In this document: one piece after another, positions 28,366 to 35,183 of the stretch | How positions within the stretch are numbered: position 1 is the stretch's first letter | How the letters are laid out: each line of letters begins with the position of its first letter | DNA from: Selenomonadaceae bacterium | Lineage (GTDB): Bacteria; Bacillota; Negativicutes; Selenomonadales; Selenomonadaceae | NCBI GenBank assembly: GCA_017515635.1 | Contig: JAFWFO010000014.1 | Coordinates: forward strand, 1 to 64,000 | DNA length: 64,000 nucleotides | Reading direction: 5' to 3' | Notes under the pieces: model-generated | Told to the model about the DNA's origin: nothing | Seen by the model: only the letters and a program-made list of their open reading frames with translations | Databases searched by the model: none | Made by a program: the position numbers and the translations under genes

Positions 28366-29265
28366 CTACCTCTCAAGTTGTCGTAAAATTTTTTCCATGT
28401 CGGCGGGCAACGGTGCAACAAAATTCATTCGTTCGCCCGTCGTCGGATGTATCAGGCTCAACGTGTGGGAGTGCAGTGCCTGCCCGTCAATGTCGAAAAA
28501 ATTTTTCCGCGCCGTGTATTTCGTGTCGCCCAAAAGCGGATGCCCTATCGCCGTCATGTGCACGCGAATTTGATGCGTCCTGCCCGTCTGTAATTTGCAT
28601 TCGACGAACGTAAAATCTTTGAACCGCTCCAAAACTTTAAACTCGGTGACGGCAGGTTTTCCGCCTTGGACAATCGCCATTTTTTTTCGGTCGGATTTGT
28701 CGCGCCCGATGGCTCCCGTGACAATGCCCGCGTCGTCCGTCAACACGCCGTAAACAATCGCCAAATATTTTCGCACGGCGGTTTTCGATTGAATCTGCGC
28801 GGCAAGGCTCAAATGTGCGGCGTCGGTTTTCGCGACAACCATAACGCCCGAAGTGTCCTTGTCGAGTCGGTGAACGATGCCGGGACGTTTGACGCCGTTA
28901 ATGCCCGACAAATCGCGGCAGTGAAACAACAGCGCATTAACCAAAGTTCCGCTCGTGACGGTTTCGGCGGGGTGCACAGTCATTCCGCGTGCCTTATTGA
29001 CGACGATTAAATCCGCGTCCTCGTAAAGAATATCAAGCGGCAAATTTTCGGGCAACGCTTCAATTTCGGCAGGCTCTTCTTCCGTGACGGAAATTTCTTC
29101 GCCGCCGGTGAGTTTGAAACTTGCTTTGACTTTTTCGCCGTCGACCGTAACTGCGCCGCGTGAAATTAATTTCTGCACGTGCGAACGCGAACCGTCGGAA
29201 AATTTTTCGCTCAAGTAAACGTCAAGCCGCGTCGGAGAAATTTTTTCGTCAACGCAAAAGTTCAT
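28366..29265 (-). CDS. rluD: Ribosomal large-subunit pseudouridine synthase, RluD family
   Basis: 299 residues. An N-terminal S4 RNA-binding domain (RLDVYLSEKFSDGSRSHVQK) is followed by the pseudouridine synthase domain with the catalytic Asp in HRLDKDTSGVMVVAKT and the motifs TGRTHQIRVHMTAIGHPLLG and LHSHTLSLIHPTTGE. It isomerises uridines in 23S rRNA. The gene overlaps lspA by four bases, the standard lspA-rluD pairing of Firmicutes. Confidence 0.93.
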   Translation of the reverse strand: MNFCVDEKISPTRLDVYLSEKFSDGSRSHVQKLISRGAVTVDGEKVKASFKLTGGEEISVTEEEPAEIEALPENLPLDILYEDADLIVVNKARGMTVHPAETVTSGTLVNALLFHCRDLSGINGVKRPGIVHRLDKDTSGVMVVAKTDAAHLSLAAQIQSKTAVRKYLAIVYGVLTDDAGIVTGAIGRDKSDRKKMAIVQGGKPAVTEFKVLERFKDFTFVECKLQTGRTHQIRVHMTAIGHPLLGDTKYTARKNFFDIDGQALHSHTLSLIHPTTGERMNFVAPLPADMEKILRQLER

Positions 29266-29801
29266 TGCCGTACGCCTTCAACGTCATTTACTTTGTCGTC
29301 GAGACGAAAAAGTATCGAATAAATCATCAAGCCCATACCCGCGACAATCGCAATGTCCGCGACGTTGAAGACCGGCCAAATGCGAAAGTCAAAAAAGTCC
29401 ACAACGTAGCCCGTTTGAACTCTGTCGATTAAATTTGCGACCGCGCCGCTCAAAATTGCCGTCGTGCCGAATCTCAAAAACCCGTCGGATTTTTTCAGCA
29501 ACGGATAGAAATAAGCCGTCGCCAAAATCAAAACTGCGCCCGTGACCATCAAAAACAACCGCTGATTCGACAAAATTCCGAACGCCGCGCCCGGATTGAG
29601 TACGTAAGTCAAATGGAAAAAATCTTGCACGAGCGGAATTGATTCGCCCGGCACCATCGATTTCATGACAAGTGCTTTGGTAAATTGATCAAGTGCAACG
29701 ACGGCGAAGAATAAAACTTTGTCGCGGTGGACGAACAAAATCACGAAGAAAAGTTCGACAACCAGCAGAATTTTTTTCATGAAGTTCACGAGTGAATTCA
29801 A
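29262..29801 (-). CDS. lspA: Lipoprotein signal peptidase (signal peptidase II)
   Basis: 179 residues from a TTG at 29801 that overlaps the divIVA stop (GGAGG 9 nt upstream). Four membrane segments. The two catalytic aspartates are in ANLIDRV and FNVADIAI, and VLNPGAAFGIL is the conserved first loop. It removes the signal peptide of diacylglyceryl prolipoproteins. The N-terminus is 15-20 residues longer than usual with the start chosen; an internal ATG at 29780 is an alternative. Confidence 0.95.
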   Translation of the reverse strand: MNSLVNFMKKILLVVELFFVILFVHRDKVLFFAVVALDQFTKALVMKSMVPGESIPLVQDFFHLTYVLNPGAAFGILSNQRLFLMVTGAVLILATAYFYPLLKKSDGFLRFGTTAILSGAVANLIDRVQTGYVVDFFDFRIWPVFNVADIAIVAGMGLMIYSILFRLDDKVNDVEGVRQ

Positions 29802-30640
29802 GAGACAACACCTCCGCTCTGCGCGGATTTTTTCACGGGCTTGTAAACCAAAGTATCATCGGACACGGCGGATTTCTCTGCAATTTTTTCGGCGTCCTTT
29901 TCTTCGACGACGGGTTTTGTCGACACGTCAACCAAATTCATTTCCGCGTAATCGTCAATCAAAAGCGGCGGTTCTTCGACAGGCGCGGGAACTTTTGCAA
30001 CGGGCGCAGGAATTTTTTCGACAGGCTCCGCAACTTTTTCGACGGGCGCGGGAATTTTTTCAACGGGTTCCGCAATTTCTTCCGGCGCAGGTTGTTCCGC
30101 AACGGGTTCGGGAATTTTTGCGACGGGCGCGGAACGTTTGGGCGGCTCTTCGACATGCGGGACGGTGCTGAGCGTTTGATTTGTTATCGCCAGCTCCGAT
30201 TCAAGCATCGTGCGCAACTTGAGCATGAACTCATGTTTTTCGCGAACGAGACGCGCATATTCCGTCAACATTTCGTCGCGTTTAATCGTCGCGCCGTCAA
30301 GCAGTTGTTGTGCTTCGTGCTGTGTCTGGTTGCGAATGTTTTGGCACTCCAGCGCGGTATTTTCTTTGATATTGTCGGCATTTTTTTTCGCGGCGGAAAT
30401 AACTTCGTCCGCCGTGCGTTGAGCGACCATCAAAGTTTCGTTTAAATTTTTTTCCAGCTTGCGATACTGTTCGATTTCGCGATTGAGAGCCTCCACTTGA
30501 TTTTTAAGTCGTTCGTTATCGCGCTGAAGTTTTTCAAAGTCGGCAACGATCCTATCGAGAAAATCGTCGACTTCGTTTTCACTGTAACCGCGAAAACTTT
30601 TTTTGAATTGGTGATTGTGAATCTCCATTGGCGTAAGCAA
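29798..30640 (-). CDS. divIVA: Cell-division initiation protein DivIVA
   Basis: 280 residues from a TTG at 30640 (GGAGG 8 nt upstream), giving the family start MLTPMEIHNHQFKKSFRGYS, EVDDFLD. The first 60 residues form the membrane-curvature-binding domain, followed by a long coiled coil to about residue 155. The C-terminal third is a low-complexity Pro/Ala/Val/Glu/Lys region with repeats of the type EPVEKIPAPVEK. It probably marks poles and septa. Position upstream of lspA and downstream of ylmH/sepF is conserved. The Pro-rich tail is unusual in length. Confidence 0.93.
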   Translation of the reverse strand: MLTPMEIHNHQFKKSFRGYSENEVDDFLDRIVADFEKLQRDNERLKNQVEALNREIEQYRKLEKNLNETLMVAQRTADEVISAAKKNADNIKENTALECQNIRNQTQHEAQQLLDGATIKRDEMLTEYARLVREKHEFMLKLRTMLESELAITNQTLSTVPHVEEPPKRSAPVAKIPEPVAEQPAPEEIAEPVEKIPAPVEKVAEPVEKIPAPVAKVPAPVEEPPLLIDDYAEMNLVDVSTKPVVEEKDAEKIAEKSAVSDDTLVYKPVKKSAQSGGVVS

Positions 30641-30658
30641 AAACATCGCCTCCTAAAA

Positions 30659-30691
30659 ACAATGCGTAATGCGCAATGCGTAATGAATCAT
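30659..30691. repeat. Heptamer repeat array, AATGCGT type
   Basis: AATGCGT-AATGCGC-AATGCGT-AATGAAT lies in the short gap between divIVA and the DUF697-like gene. The same unit recurs at 31107-31143. Confidence 0.7.
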
Positions 30692-31087
30692 TTAATTTTT
30701 GCCGTCGTTGAGACGTTTTTTATCGCGTTGAGCCGCCAAATCTTCAGCCAAAAGCCAACCCGCCGATTCGAGCATTGCCACGCTGACAGACGGCGCGACC
30801 AGCTGTCCGAGGAATGGGACAATTTTTGAAAGTTCTTTGGCGATAACTTTGACGGGCTGTCCTTTGACGGTGGTGACTATCGCGTTGACAGCCATATTGT
30901 GAGCGACCGACTCGGTTATCGAGCCGCCGAAAACCGACGCCAGTGCCATCGCCATTGTCGTCATTGTGACGGTATCGGCCGCCACGCCCAAACCGGGTAT
31001 CGGTGCCAAATTTGCTACGGCAGCAGCAGCCGCGTGACCGTGAATTATTTTTTGACACTTGCTTTTTTCGTCGTCTGTCATTGGCAA
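30692..31087 (-). CDS. DUF697-like small membrane-associated protein
   Basis: About 131 residues from a TTG at 31087; ATG at 31093 or 31081 are alternatives. After a charged N-terminus (MTDDEKSKCQKIIHGHAAAA) come two hydrophobic, Gly/Ala-rich segments (NLAPIPGLGVAADTVTMTTM, then IVPFLGQLVAPSVSVAMLES). The IPGLG and FGGSITESVA pattern resembles DUF697/YcjF-type proteins. It is inserted in the ylmH-divIVA interval, flanked on both sides by AATGCGT repeat arrays. The ribosome site is a run of eight G. Function unknown. Confidence 0.65.
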   Translation of the reverse strand: MPMTDDEKSKCQKIIHGHAAAAAVANLAPIPGLGVAADTVTMTTMAMALASVFGGSITESVAHNMAVNAIVTTVKGQPVKVIAKELSKIVPFLGQLVAPSVSVAMLESAGWLLAEDLAAQRDKKRLNDGKN

Positions 31088-31095
31088 AATCATCG

Positions 31096-31103
31096 CCCCC
31101 CCC
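31096..31103 (-). promoter_or_regulatory. G8 tract serving as ribosome-binding site
   Basis: Eight consecutive C on the plus strand read as G8 upstream of the DUF697-like gene, with CGATGATT and then TTG. No other purine-rich site is present. Changes in tract length would alter spacing. Confidence 0.4.
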
Positions 31104-31106
31104 GAA

Positions 31107-31143
31107 AGCAATGCGTAATGCGTAATTTGTAATGCGTAATGAA
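31107..31143. repeat. Second AATGCGT heptamer array
   Basis: AATGCGT-AATGCGT-AATTTGT-AATGCGT-AATGAATT between the DUF697-like gene and ylmH, matching the array at 30659. Confidence 0.7.
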
Positions 31144-31151
31144 TTGTCACG

Positions 31152-31940
31152 TCAAAAAAATCTTTTCAACATGACGCCAATCCGACCTTTTTTCGTCTGC
31201 CCGCGAATCTCGGCAACTTCCAAGCGTCCGCGCCCGCGCATACTCAAAATGTCGCCTTCTTTGATTGACTGCGACGCGTTCTTGACGGTCTGCCAGTTGA
31301 GCTGAATTTTTTCCGCCTCAATTTCTTGAGCCGCTTTTGAACGCGACATGCCGAAACCCGCCGCCGCAATCGAATCTGCGCGGAGTGATGCAACCGTTGC
31401 GCGAATTTCTTTGGTGCGTTCCTCTTTCGGCGCGATTGATTCAAGTTCGTCGACGGAAGTCTTCACGGACGTTGAGCCGATTTGCGTCAAGTTCAGCGTG
31501 AAATAATCCGCAAGCTTTTTGTCGACAAGAATTTTTGCGAAATCCTTCGTGGCAATAATGTCGCCGATGTGTTCGCGGTCGACGCCCAAACTCAAAACGG
31601 AGCCCATAACGTCACGATGACCGAGACGCGAAAATTCGCCGTTCCACTCAGCTTTGAGGACGGCAATTTCAAAATTCGGCGTGCCTTGAAAGTCTTCGTG
31701 CGAAAAGACGACTCGTTGACGTTCCGCGCCGCGAAATCCGCCGTCGAAGTCCACTTTCAATTCGCCGAGACTGTTGGCAATCGTGCCCGCCATTTCCTGT
31801 TCAAAGGGCGACAAAAAACCGCCGAGCTTGCATTTGCGGCTTTTAATTGCCTGTGTCGCCAAGTCGACAAGTTTAATCGCGGTTGATTCGCCTTCGGTGC
31901 CCTTGTAGTAGCGAAGAATTTTTTCTCGTGCGTCGCTCAT
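31152..31940 (-). CDS. ylmH: S4-domain RNA-binding protein YlmH
   Basis: 262 residues. The N-terminal part has KLGGFLSPFEQEMAGTIAN and GGFRGAERQRVVFSHED; the middle has LGHRDVMGSVLSLGVDREHIGDI, the YlmH signature; the C-terminal S4 domain begins LRADSIAAAGFGMSRSKAA and ends VLSMRGRGRLEV-like. YlmH of Firmicutes binds ribosomes and takes part in ribosome quality control, recycling tRNA on stalled 50S subunits. ATG at 31940 with AGGTG. It follows sepF, as usual, but ylmG is missing. Confidence 0.93.
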   Translation of the reverse strand: MSDAREKILRYYKGTEGESTAIKLVDLATQAIKSRKCKLGGFLSPFEQEMAGTIANSLGELKVDFDGGFRGAERQRVVFSHEDFQGTPNFEIAVLKAEWNGEFSRLGHRDVMGSVLSLGVDREHIGDIIATKDFAKILVDKKLADYFTLNLTQIGSTSVKTSVDELESIAPKEERTKEIRATVASLRADSIAAAGFGMSRSKAAQEIEAEKIQLNWQTVKNASQSIKEGDILSMRGRGRLEVAEIRGQTKKGRIGVMLKRFF

Positions 31941-31949
31941 GTCGGCACC

Positions 31950-32480
31950 TTAAAATTTTCCCGTAAGCCACGAAATGTCTTTTTCGTGCCGGTGCTCTTC
32001 CTTGTTGACGACGACGCTGACGGTTTTGGGCGTGCAAATGAAAACGTATTCGCTGACCTGCTGAACAAGCCCGCCGATAGCGTAAGTTATGCCGGACGCA
32101 AAATCTAAAATTCTGCGCGCATGGTCGGGCGGCGTGTCCTCGAAGTTCACGATAACAGGTATGTCGTCGCGCAGGCAGTCCGCGATAACTTTCGCGTCGT
32201 CGTCAAAACTTTTTGGCTTGACGGTCGTTATTTTCGATTTGGTCAACGGTTTGATGTTGTTGTTATTATTCGTCATTAAATTGTCCCTCGCCGCAATCGC
32301 CGAATTAAAATCTACAACGTTATGTCCCGTCGGCATGACGGGCGGCGGTTGAATCGGCGTGTCATTTGTTTCCGGTTGTTGATTTTGCAATTCGTCTTGT
32401 GTCGTCATATCGGGTTTTTTCTCCTCGCCTTGTTCGTCCGAAAGTCCAAGCGATCGGCTCATTTTGTCAATGATTGTCAT
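31950..32480 (-). CDS. sepF: Cell-division protein SepF
   Basis: 176 residues. The N-terminus MTIIDKMSRSLGLSDEQGEE is the amphipathic membrane-binding helix region. A disordered Gln/Pro/Asn-rich linker follows. The SepF core begins at about residue 80: ITTVKPKSFDDDAKVIADCL, PVIVNFEDTPPDHARRILDF and SGITYAIGGLVQQVSEYVFI. SepF bundles and anchors FtsZ at the division site. The 10-nt gap to ylmH and the position after ylmE fit the conserved dcw-distal cluster. Confidence 0.95.
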   Translation of the reverse strand: MTIIDKMSRSLGLSDEQGEEKKPDMTTQDELQNQQPETNDTPIQPPPVMPTGHNVVDFNSAIAARDNLMTNNNNNIKPLTKSKITTVKPKSFDDDAKVIADCLRDDIPVIVNFEDTPPDHARRILDFASGITYAIGGLVQQVSEYVFICTPKTVSVVVNKEEHRHEKDISWLTGKF

Positions 32481-32504
32481 GCCATCAAGCTCCCTCCGTG
32501 AAAA

Positions 32505-32583
32505 ATTAGGAATTAGAAGTTAGGAATTAGGAATTATTTTGGTGACGCGAATTTAATTCCTCATTCCACATTCCTCATTCAAT
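32505..32583. repeat. TTAGGA-type heptamer array with inverted partner
   Basis: ATTAGGA-ATTAGAA-GTTAGGA-ATTAGGA-ATTA at about 32507-32537 is followed by ATTCCTC-ATTCCAC-ATTCCTC-ATTCAAT at about 32560-32583. The second half is the inverse of the first, so a hairpin can form. Located between sepF and ylmE; it touches the ylmE stop. Confidence 0.75.
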
Positions 32584-33275
32584 CAGGTTTGCGGATAAAT
32601 TCTTTCGCCGAAAATCGCCGTGCCCACACGCAGGACGTTTGCGCCTTCCTCGACGGCGATTTTATAATCGTGCGTCATGCCCATTGACAGGAAGTCGAAA
32701 TTTTCCCGCGCAGATTTCAGCTCGTCAAACAGCGTGCGCATTTTTCGGAACAACGGGCGGCATTCTTCAACGTCGGCGAAATTCGGCGCAATGAACATTA
32801 ACCCGCGTAGTCGCAGATTTTTCAGCCCGTCGACAAATTTTATCAGCGCAGTCAAGTTTTCGGGAGCAACGCCGGATTTTTGTACTTCCCGCGCCGCGTT
32901 CACCTGAATCAAAATATCTTGCACTTTGTCGAAGTTAAAGGCCGCTTTGTCAATCGCCGCCGCAAGATGTTCGCTGTCGACCGATTGAATCATGTCGAAG
33001 AGTTTTACCGCCGCTTTGGCTTTGTTCGTCTGCAAATGCCCGATTAAATGGCGCGTGACGGAACGATTGAGTTCGGGGAATTTTTCCGCCGCCTCTTGCA
33101 CGCGATTTTCGCCGATATGTTTTGCGCCCGCGTCAATAGCTTCGCGCATGAGTTCCACGCCGTGATTTTTCGTCACCGCGATTAAAGTTATTTCCTCGTT
33201 CGCCGCGACGTGTCGTCTTGTGCGAGCCTGTTCGATTTCGGCGAGCACGTTACGGAAATTTTCTGCCGCGCTCAA
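32583..33275 (-). CDS. ylmE: PLP-binding protein, YggS/YlmE (PROSC) family
   Basis: 230 residues. The PLP lysine is in LIAVTKNHG near residue 35; other family segments are HIGENRVQEA, RHLIGHLQTNKAK, IQSVDSEHLA, LRGLMFIAPNFAD and the C-terminal FLSMGMTHDYKIAVEEGANVL followed by RVGTAIFG. These are PLP-homeostasis proteins without known catalysis. TTG start at 33275 with GGAGG upstream. It is the first gene of the ylmE-sepF-ylmH-divIVA-lspA-rluD run. Confidence 0.95.
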   Translation of the reverse strand: MSAAENFRNVLAEIEQARTRRHVAANEEITLIAVTKNHGVELMREAIDAGAKHIGENRVQEAAEKFPELNRSVTRHLIGHLQTNKAKAAVKLFDMIQSVDSEHLAAAIDKAAFNFDKVQDILIQVNAAREVQKSGVAPENLTALIKFVDGLKNLRLRGLMFIAPNFADVEECRPLFRKMRTLFDELKSARENFDFLSMGMTHDYKIAVEEGANVLRVGTAIFGERIYPQT

Positions 33276-33433
33276 ATGCCGTTCACCTCCGCAAAAAATT
33301 TTTCACGGACATATATTAAACGCTTTAGCTTTTCGCGTCAATGAAAACACTTTCAACAATTTTTTTCGGGCGAAGATTTTTCGCGGCTTTTATGTTAAAC
33401 TTTAGCGCAGAACATACGAAAGGATTGTGGACT

Positions 33434-35038
33434 ATGTTTGAGAAAAATTTTTCACGCAGAGAATTCATAAAGCGAACGGCGTTGACGGGTTTGGTATTCG
33501 TGGCGACGGATTTTTTCGGCGGTGAAGTTTTTGCCGCTCAGAAAACTTGCAGTGCACGAACGCGCCACGGAATTTACAAAGGCTTTGTCGATAAACGCGG
33601 CGTCAAAACGTGGTTGGGCATTCCCTACGCGAAACCGCCCGTCGGCAAACTTCGTTGGCGTGCGCCCGAAACTTTGGACGAGAGCACTGCCGAATTCGAC
33701 GCGACAAAATTCGGCTTTTCCCCGATGCAAGAAAAAGATGAATTCGAGGAGGCGTCATTATTTCCGCAGAGCGAAGATTGTTTGACGCTCAACATTTGGA
33801 CGAGTGCACGCAAAAATAATTTGCCCGTGATGGTTTTCATTCCCGGCGGCGGTTTTGTCGGCGGCGGTTCGATTGATCCGGTTTACAACGGCGCAAATTT
33901 CGCGGCGGCTCAAGATGTCGTTATCGTCACGATTAATTATCGGCTGAACGTTTTCGGATTTATGAACTTCGCGGCGATTGATCCGAATTTTGAGGACACG
34001 GGTTATCTCGGTTTAAAAGACCAACTTGCGGCGTTCAAATGGGTTCGCGAAAATATTTTGAGTTTCGGCGGCGACCCAAGCAACATTACGATTTTCGGCG
34101 AAAGTGCGGGTTCCGGCTCCGTCATGTTTAATTGCGTCAATCCCGCGTCGAAAGGACTTTTCCACAAGGCAATAGCGCAATCCGGTACGCTCGGTTATTA
34201 TCACACCTTCGACCAATCCGCCGAACTTACCGAAATGTTCATGGCGATGGGCGGTTATAAAACCATGCGCGACCTGCTCGACGCACCCGCCGAAGAACTT
34301 ATAGCGACGTATTCCGTACTTTCCAAGACGCGGCTTATTGAAACGGAGACAGATTATTTCCCGACCGCTGACGGAAAATTTTTGCCGCTTCATCCCTACA
34401 AGGCACTTAAAGACGGCGCGGCGCGGGACATCAAACTTTTGACGGGCACGACTTCCGACGAATATCGTTATTGGGCGCTCTACATTCCCAACATGATAAA
34501 ACATTTCCCAACTGTTCATGACAAATTCGTTTCAAATATTTACGAAGGCGAGATAACAATTTCGGAAAAAACTTTTGACGCCTGGAAAAAAATTCATCCC
34601 GAATTGAATTCGCTTGACGAAAACGAATTTTATCTGGAGTTTGCCAACCAAATTGATTGGCGCGTCTGTCAGGAACTCACGGCGGAATATCAATCGGCGT
34701 TCAATGATACGTTTTTCTATCTGTTCAGCCAAAAATCGTCCGTCGAAGGCGTGGGCTCGTGTCACGCGATTGATCTGCCGTTCACCTTCGGCAACCCCGA
34801 TAAACATTTGGAGCCGAAACCGTCAAAGACATTAATCAAGCAAGTTCAAGCGGCGTGGGCGTCTTTTGCGACAACGGGCAATCCGAGCAATGAATTAATT
34901 CCGACGTGGCAAAAATATTCGGCGAACGACCGACAAACGATGGAAATTAACGCGGCGGGCTGGAAACCTCACAAAGATTTGAACACGCGGGATTTAATGC
35001 AACTGCGCGGAGTCTACGAAGACAATCTGCTTGACTGA
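33434..35038 (+). CDS. Type B carboxylesterase, exported with a Tat-type signal
   Basis: 534 residues from the ATG at 33434 (AAAGGA 9 nt upstream). The N-terminus contains SRREFIKRTALTGLVFVATD, a twin-arginine signal with hydrophobic core, probably cut after VFA-A. The esterase domain has the N-terminal GIPYAKPPVGKLRW, the oxyanion GGGFVGGGS, the nucleophile elbow FGESAGSGSV, and a His in SCHAIDLPFTFG. It should hydrolyse carboxylic esters outside the cytoplasm; the natural substrate is unknown. It is transcribed alone, ending in a terminator at 35051. Confidence 0.92.
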   Translation: MFEKNFSRREFIKRTALTGLVFVATDFFGGEVFAAQKTCSARTRHGIYKGFVDKRGVKTWLGIPYAKPPVGKLRWRAPETLDESTAEFDATKFGFSPMQEKDEFEEASLFPQSEDCLTLNIWTSARKNNLPVMVFIPGGGFVGGGSIDPVYNGANFAAAQDVVIVTINYRLNVFGFMNFAAIDPNFEDTGYLGLKDQLAAFKWVRENILSFGGDPSNITIFGESAGSGSVMFNCVNPASKGLFHKAIAQSGTLGYYHTFDQSAELTEMFMAMGGYKTMRDLLDAPAEELIATYSVLSKTRLIETETDYFPTADGKFLPLHPYKALKDGAARDIKLLTGTTSDEYRYWALYIPNMIKHFPTVHDKFVSNIYEGEITISEKTFDAWKKIHPELNSLDENEFYLEFANQIDWRVCQELTAEYQSAFNDTFFYLFSQKSSVEGVGSCHAIDLPFTFGNPDKHLEPKPSKTLIKQVQAAWASFATTGNPSNELIPTWQKYSANDRQTMEINAAGWKPHKDLNTRDLMQLRGVYEDNLLD

Positions 35039-35050
35039 AGCGCATTCGTT

Positions 35051-35097
35051 ATAAATCACTTCACGGCCTCGACAAATTTTGTCGGGGTCTTTTTTAT
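35051..35097 (+). terminator. Intrinsic terminator, first copy of a 47-nt direct repeat
   Basis: CCTCGACAAA and TTTGTCGGGG form the stem, followed by TCTTTTTTATTTTT. Nearly the same 47 nt recur after the giant RTX-like gene at 41516. Confidence 0.9.
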
Positions 35098-35114
35098 TTT
35101 TAACCATATTTTTA

Positions 35115-35147
35115 TTGACCACGGGGGGGGGGGGGTATTGGTATAAT
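35115..35147 (+). promoter_or_regulatory. Promoter with G13 tract in the spacer (candidate phase-variable switch)
   Basis: TTGACC (35115-35120) and TATAAT (35142-35147, preceded by TGG, an extended -10) are 21 nt apart. Thirteen consecutive G (35123-35135) lie in the spacer. At 9 G the spacer would be the optimal 17 nt. It is 37 nt upstream of the ATG of the 6.3-kb gene. Slipped-strand change of such tracts switches expression in the Neisseria porA promoter. Confidence 0.65.
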
Positions 35148-35183
35148 TTTTATATACTTCAAACGTAGAAGGACGTGGTTTTC

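Noticed and set aside
28297..32583. CRISPR array in the repeat-rich gaps
   Set aside because: Repeat units are 7 nt with no unique spacers, and no cas genes are present.
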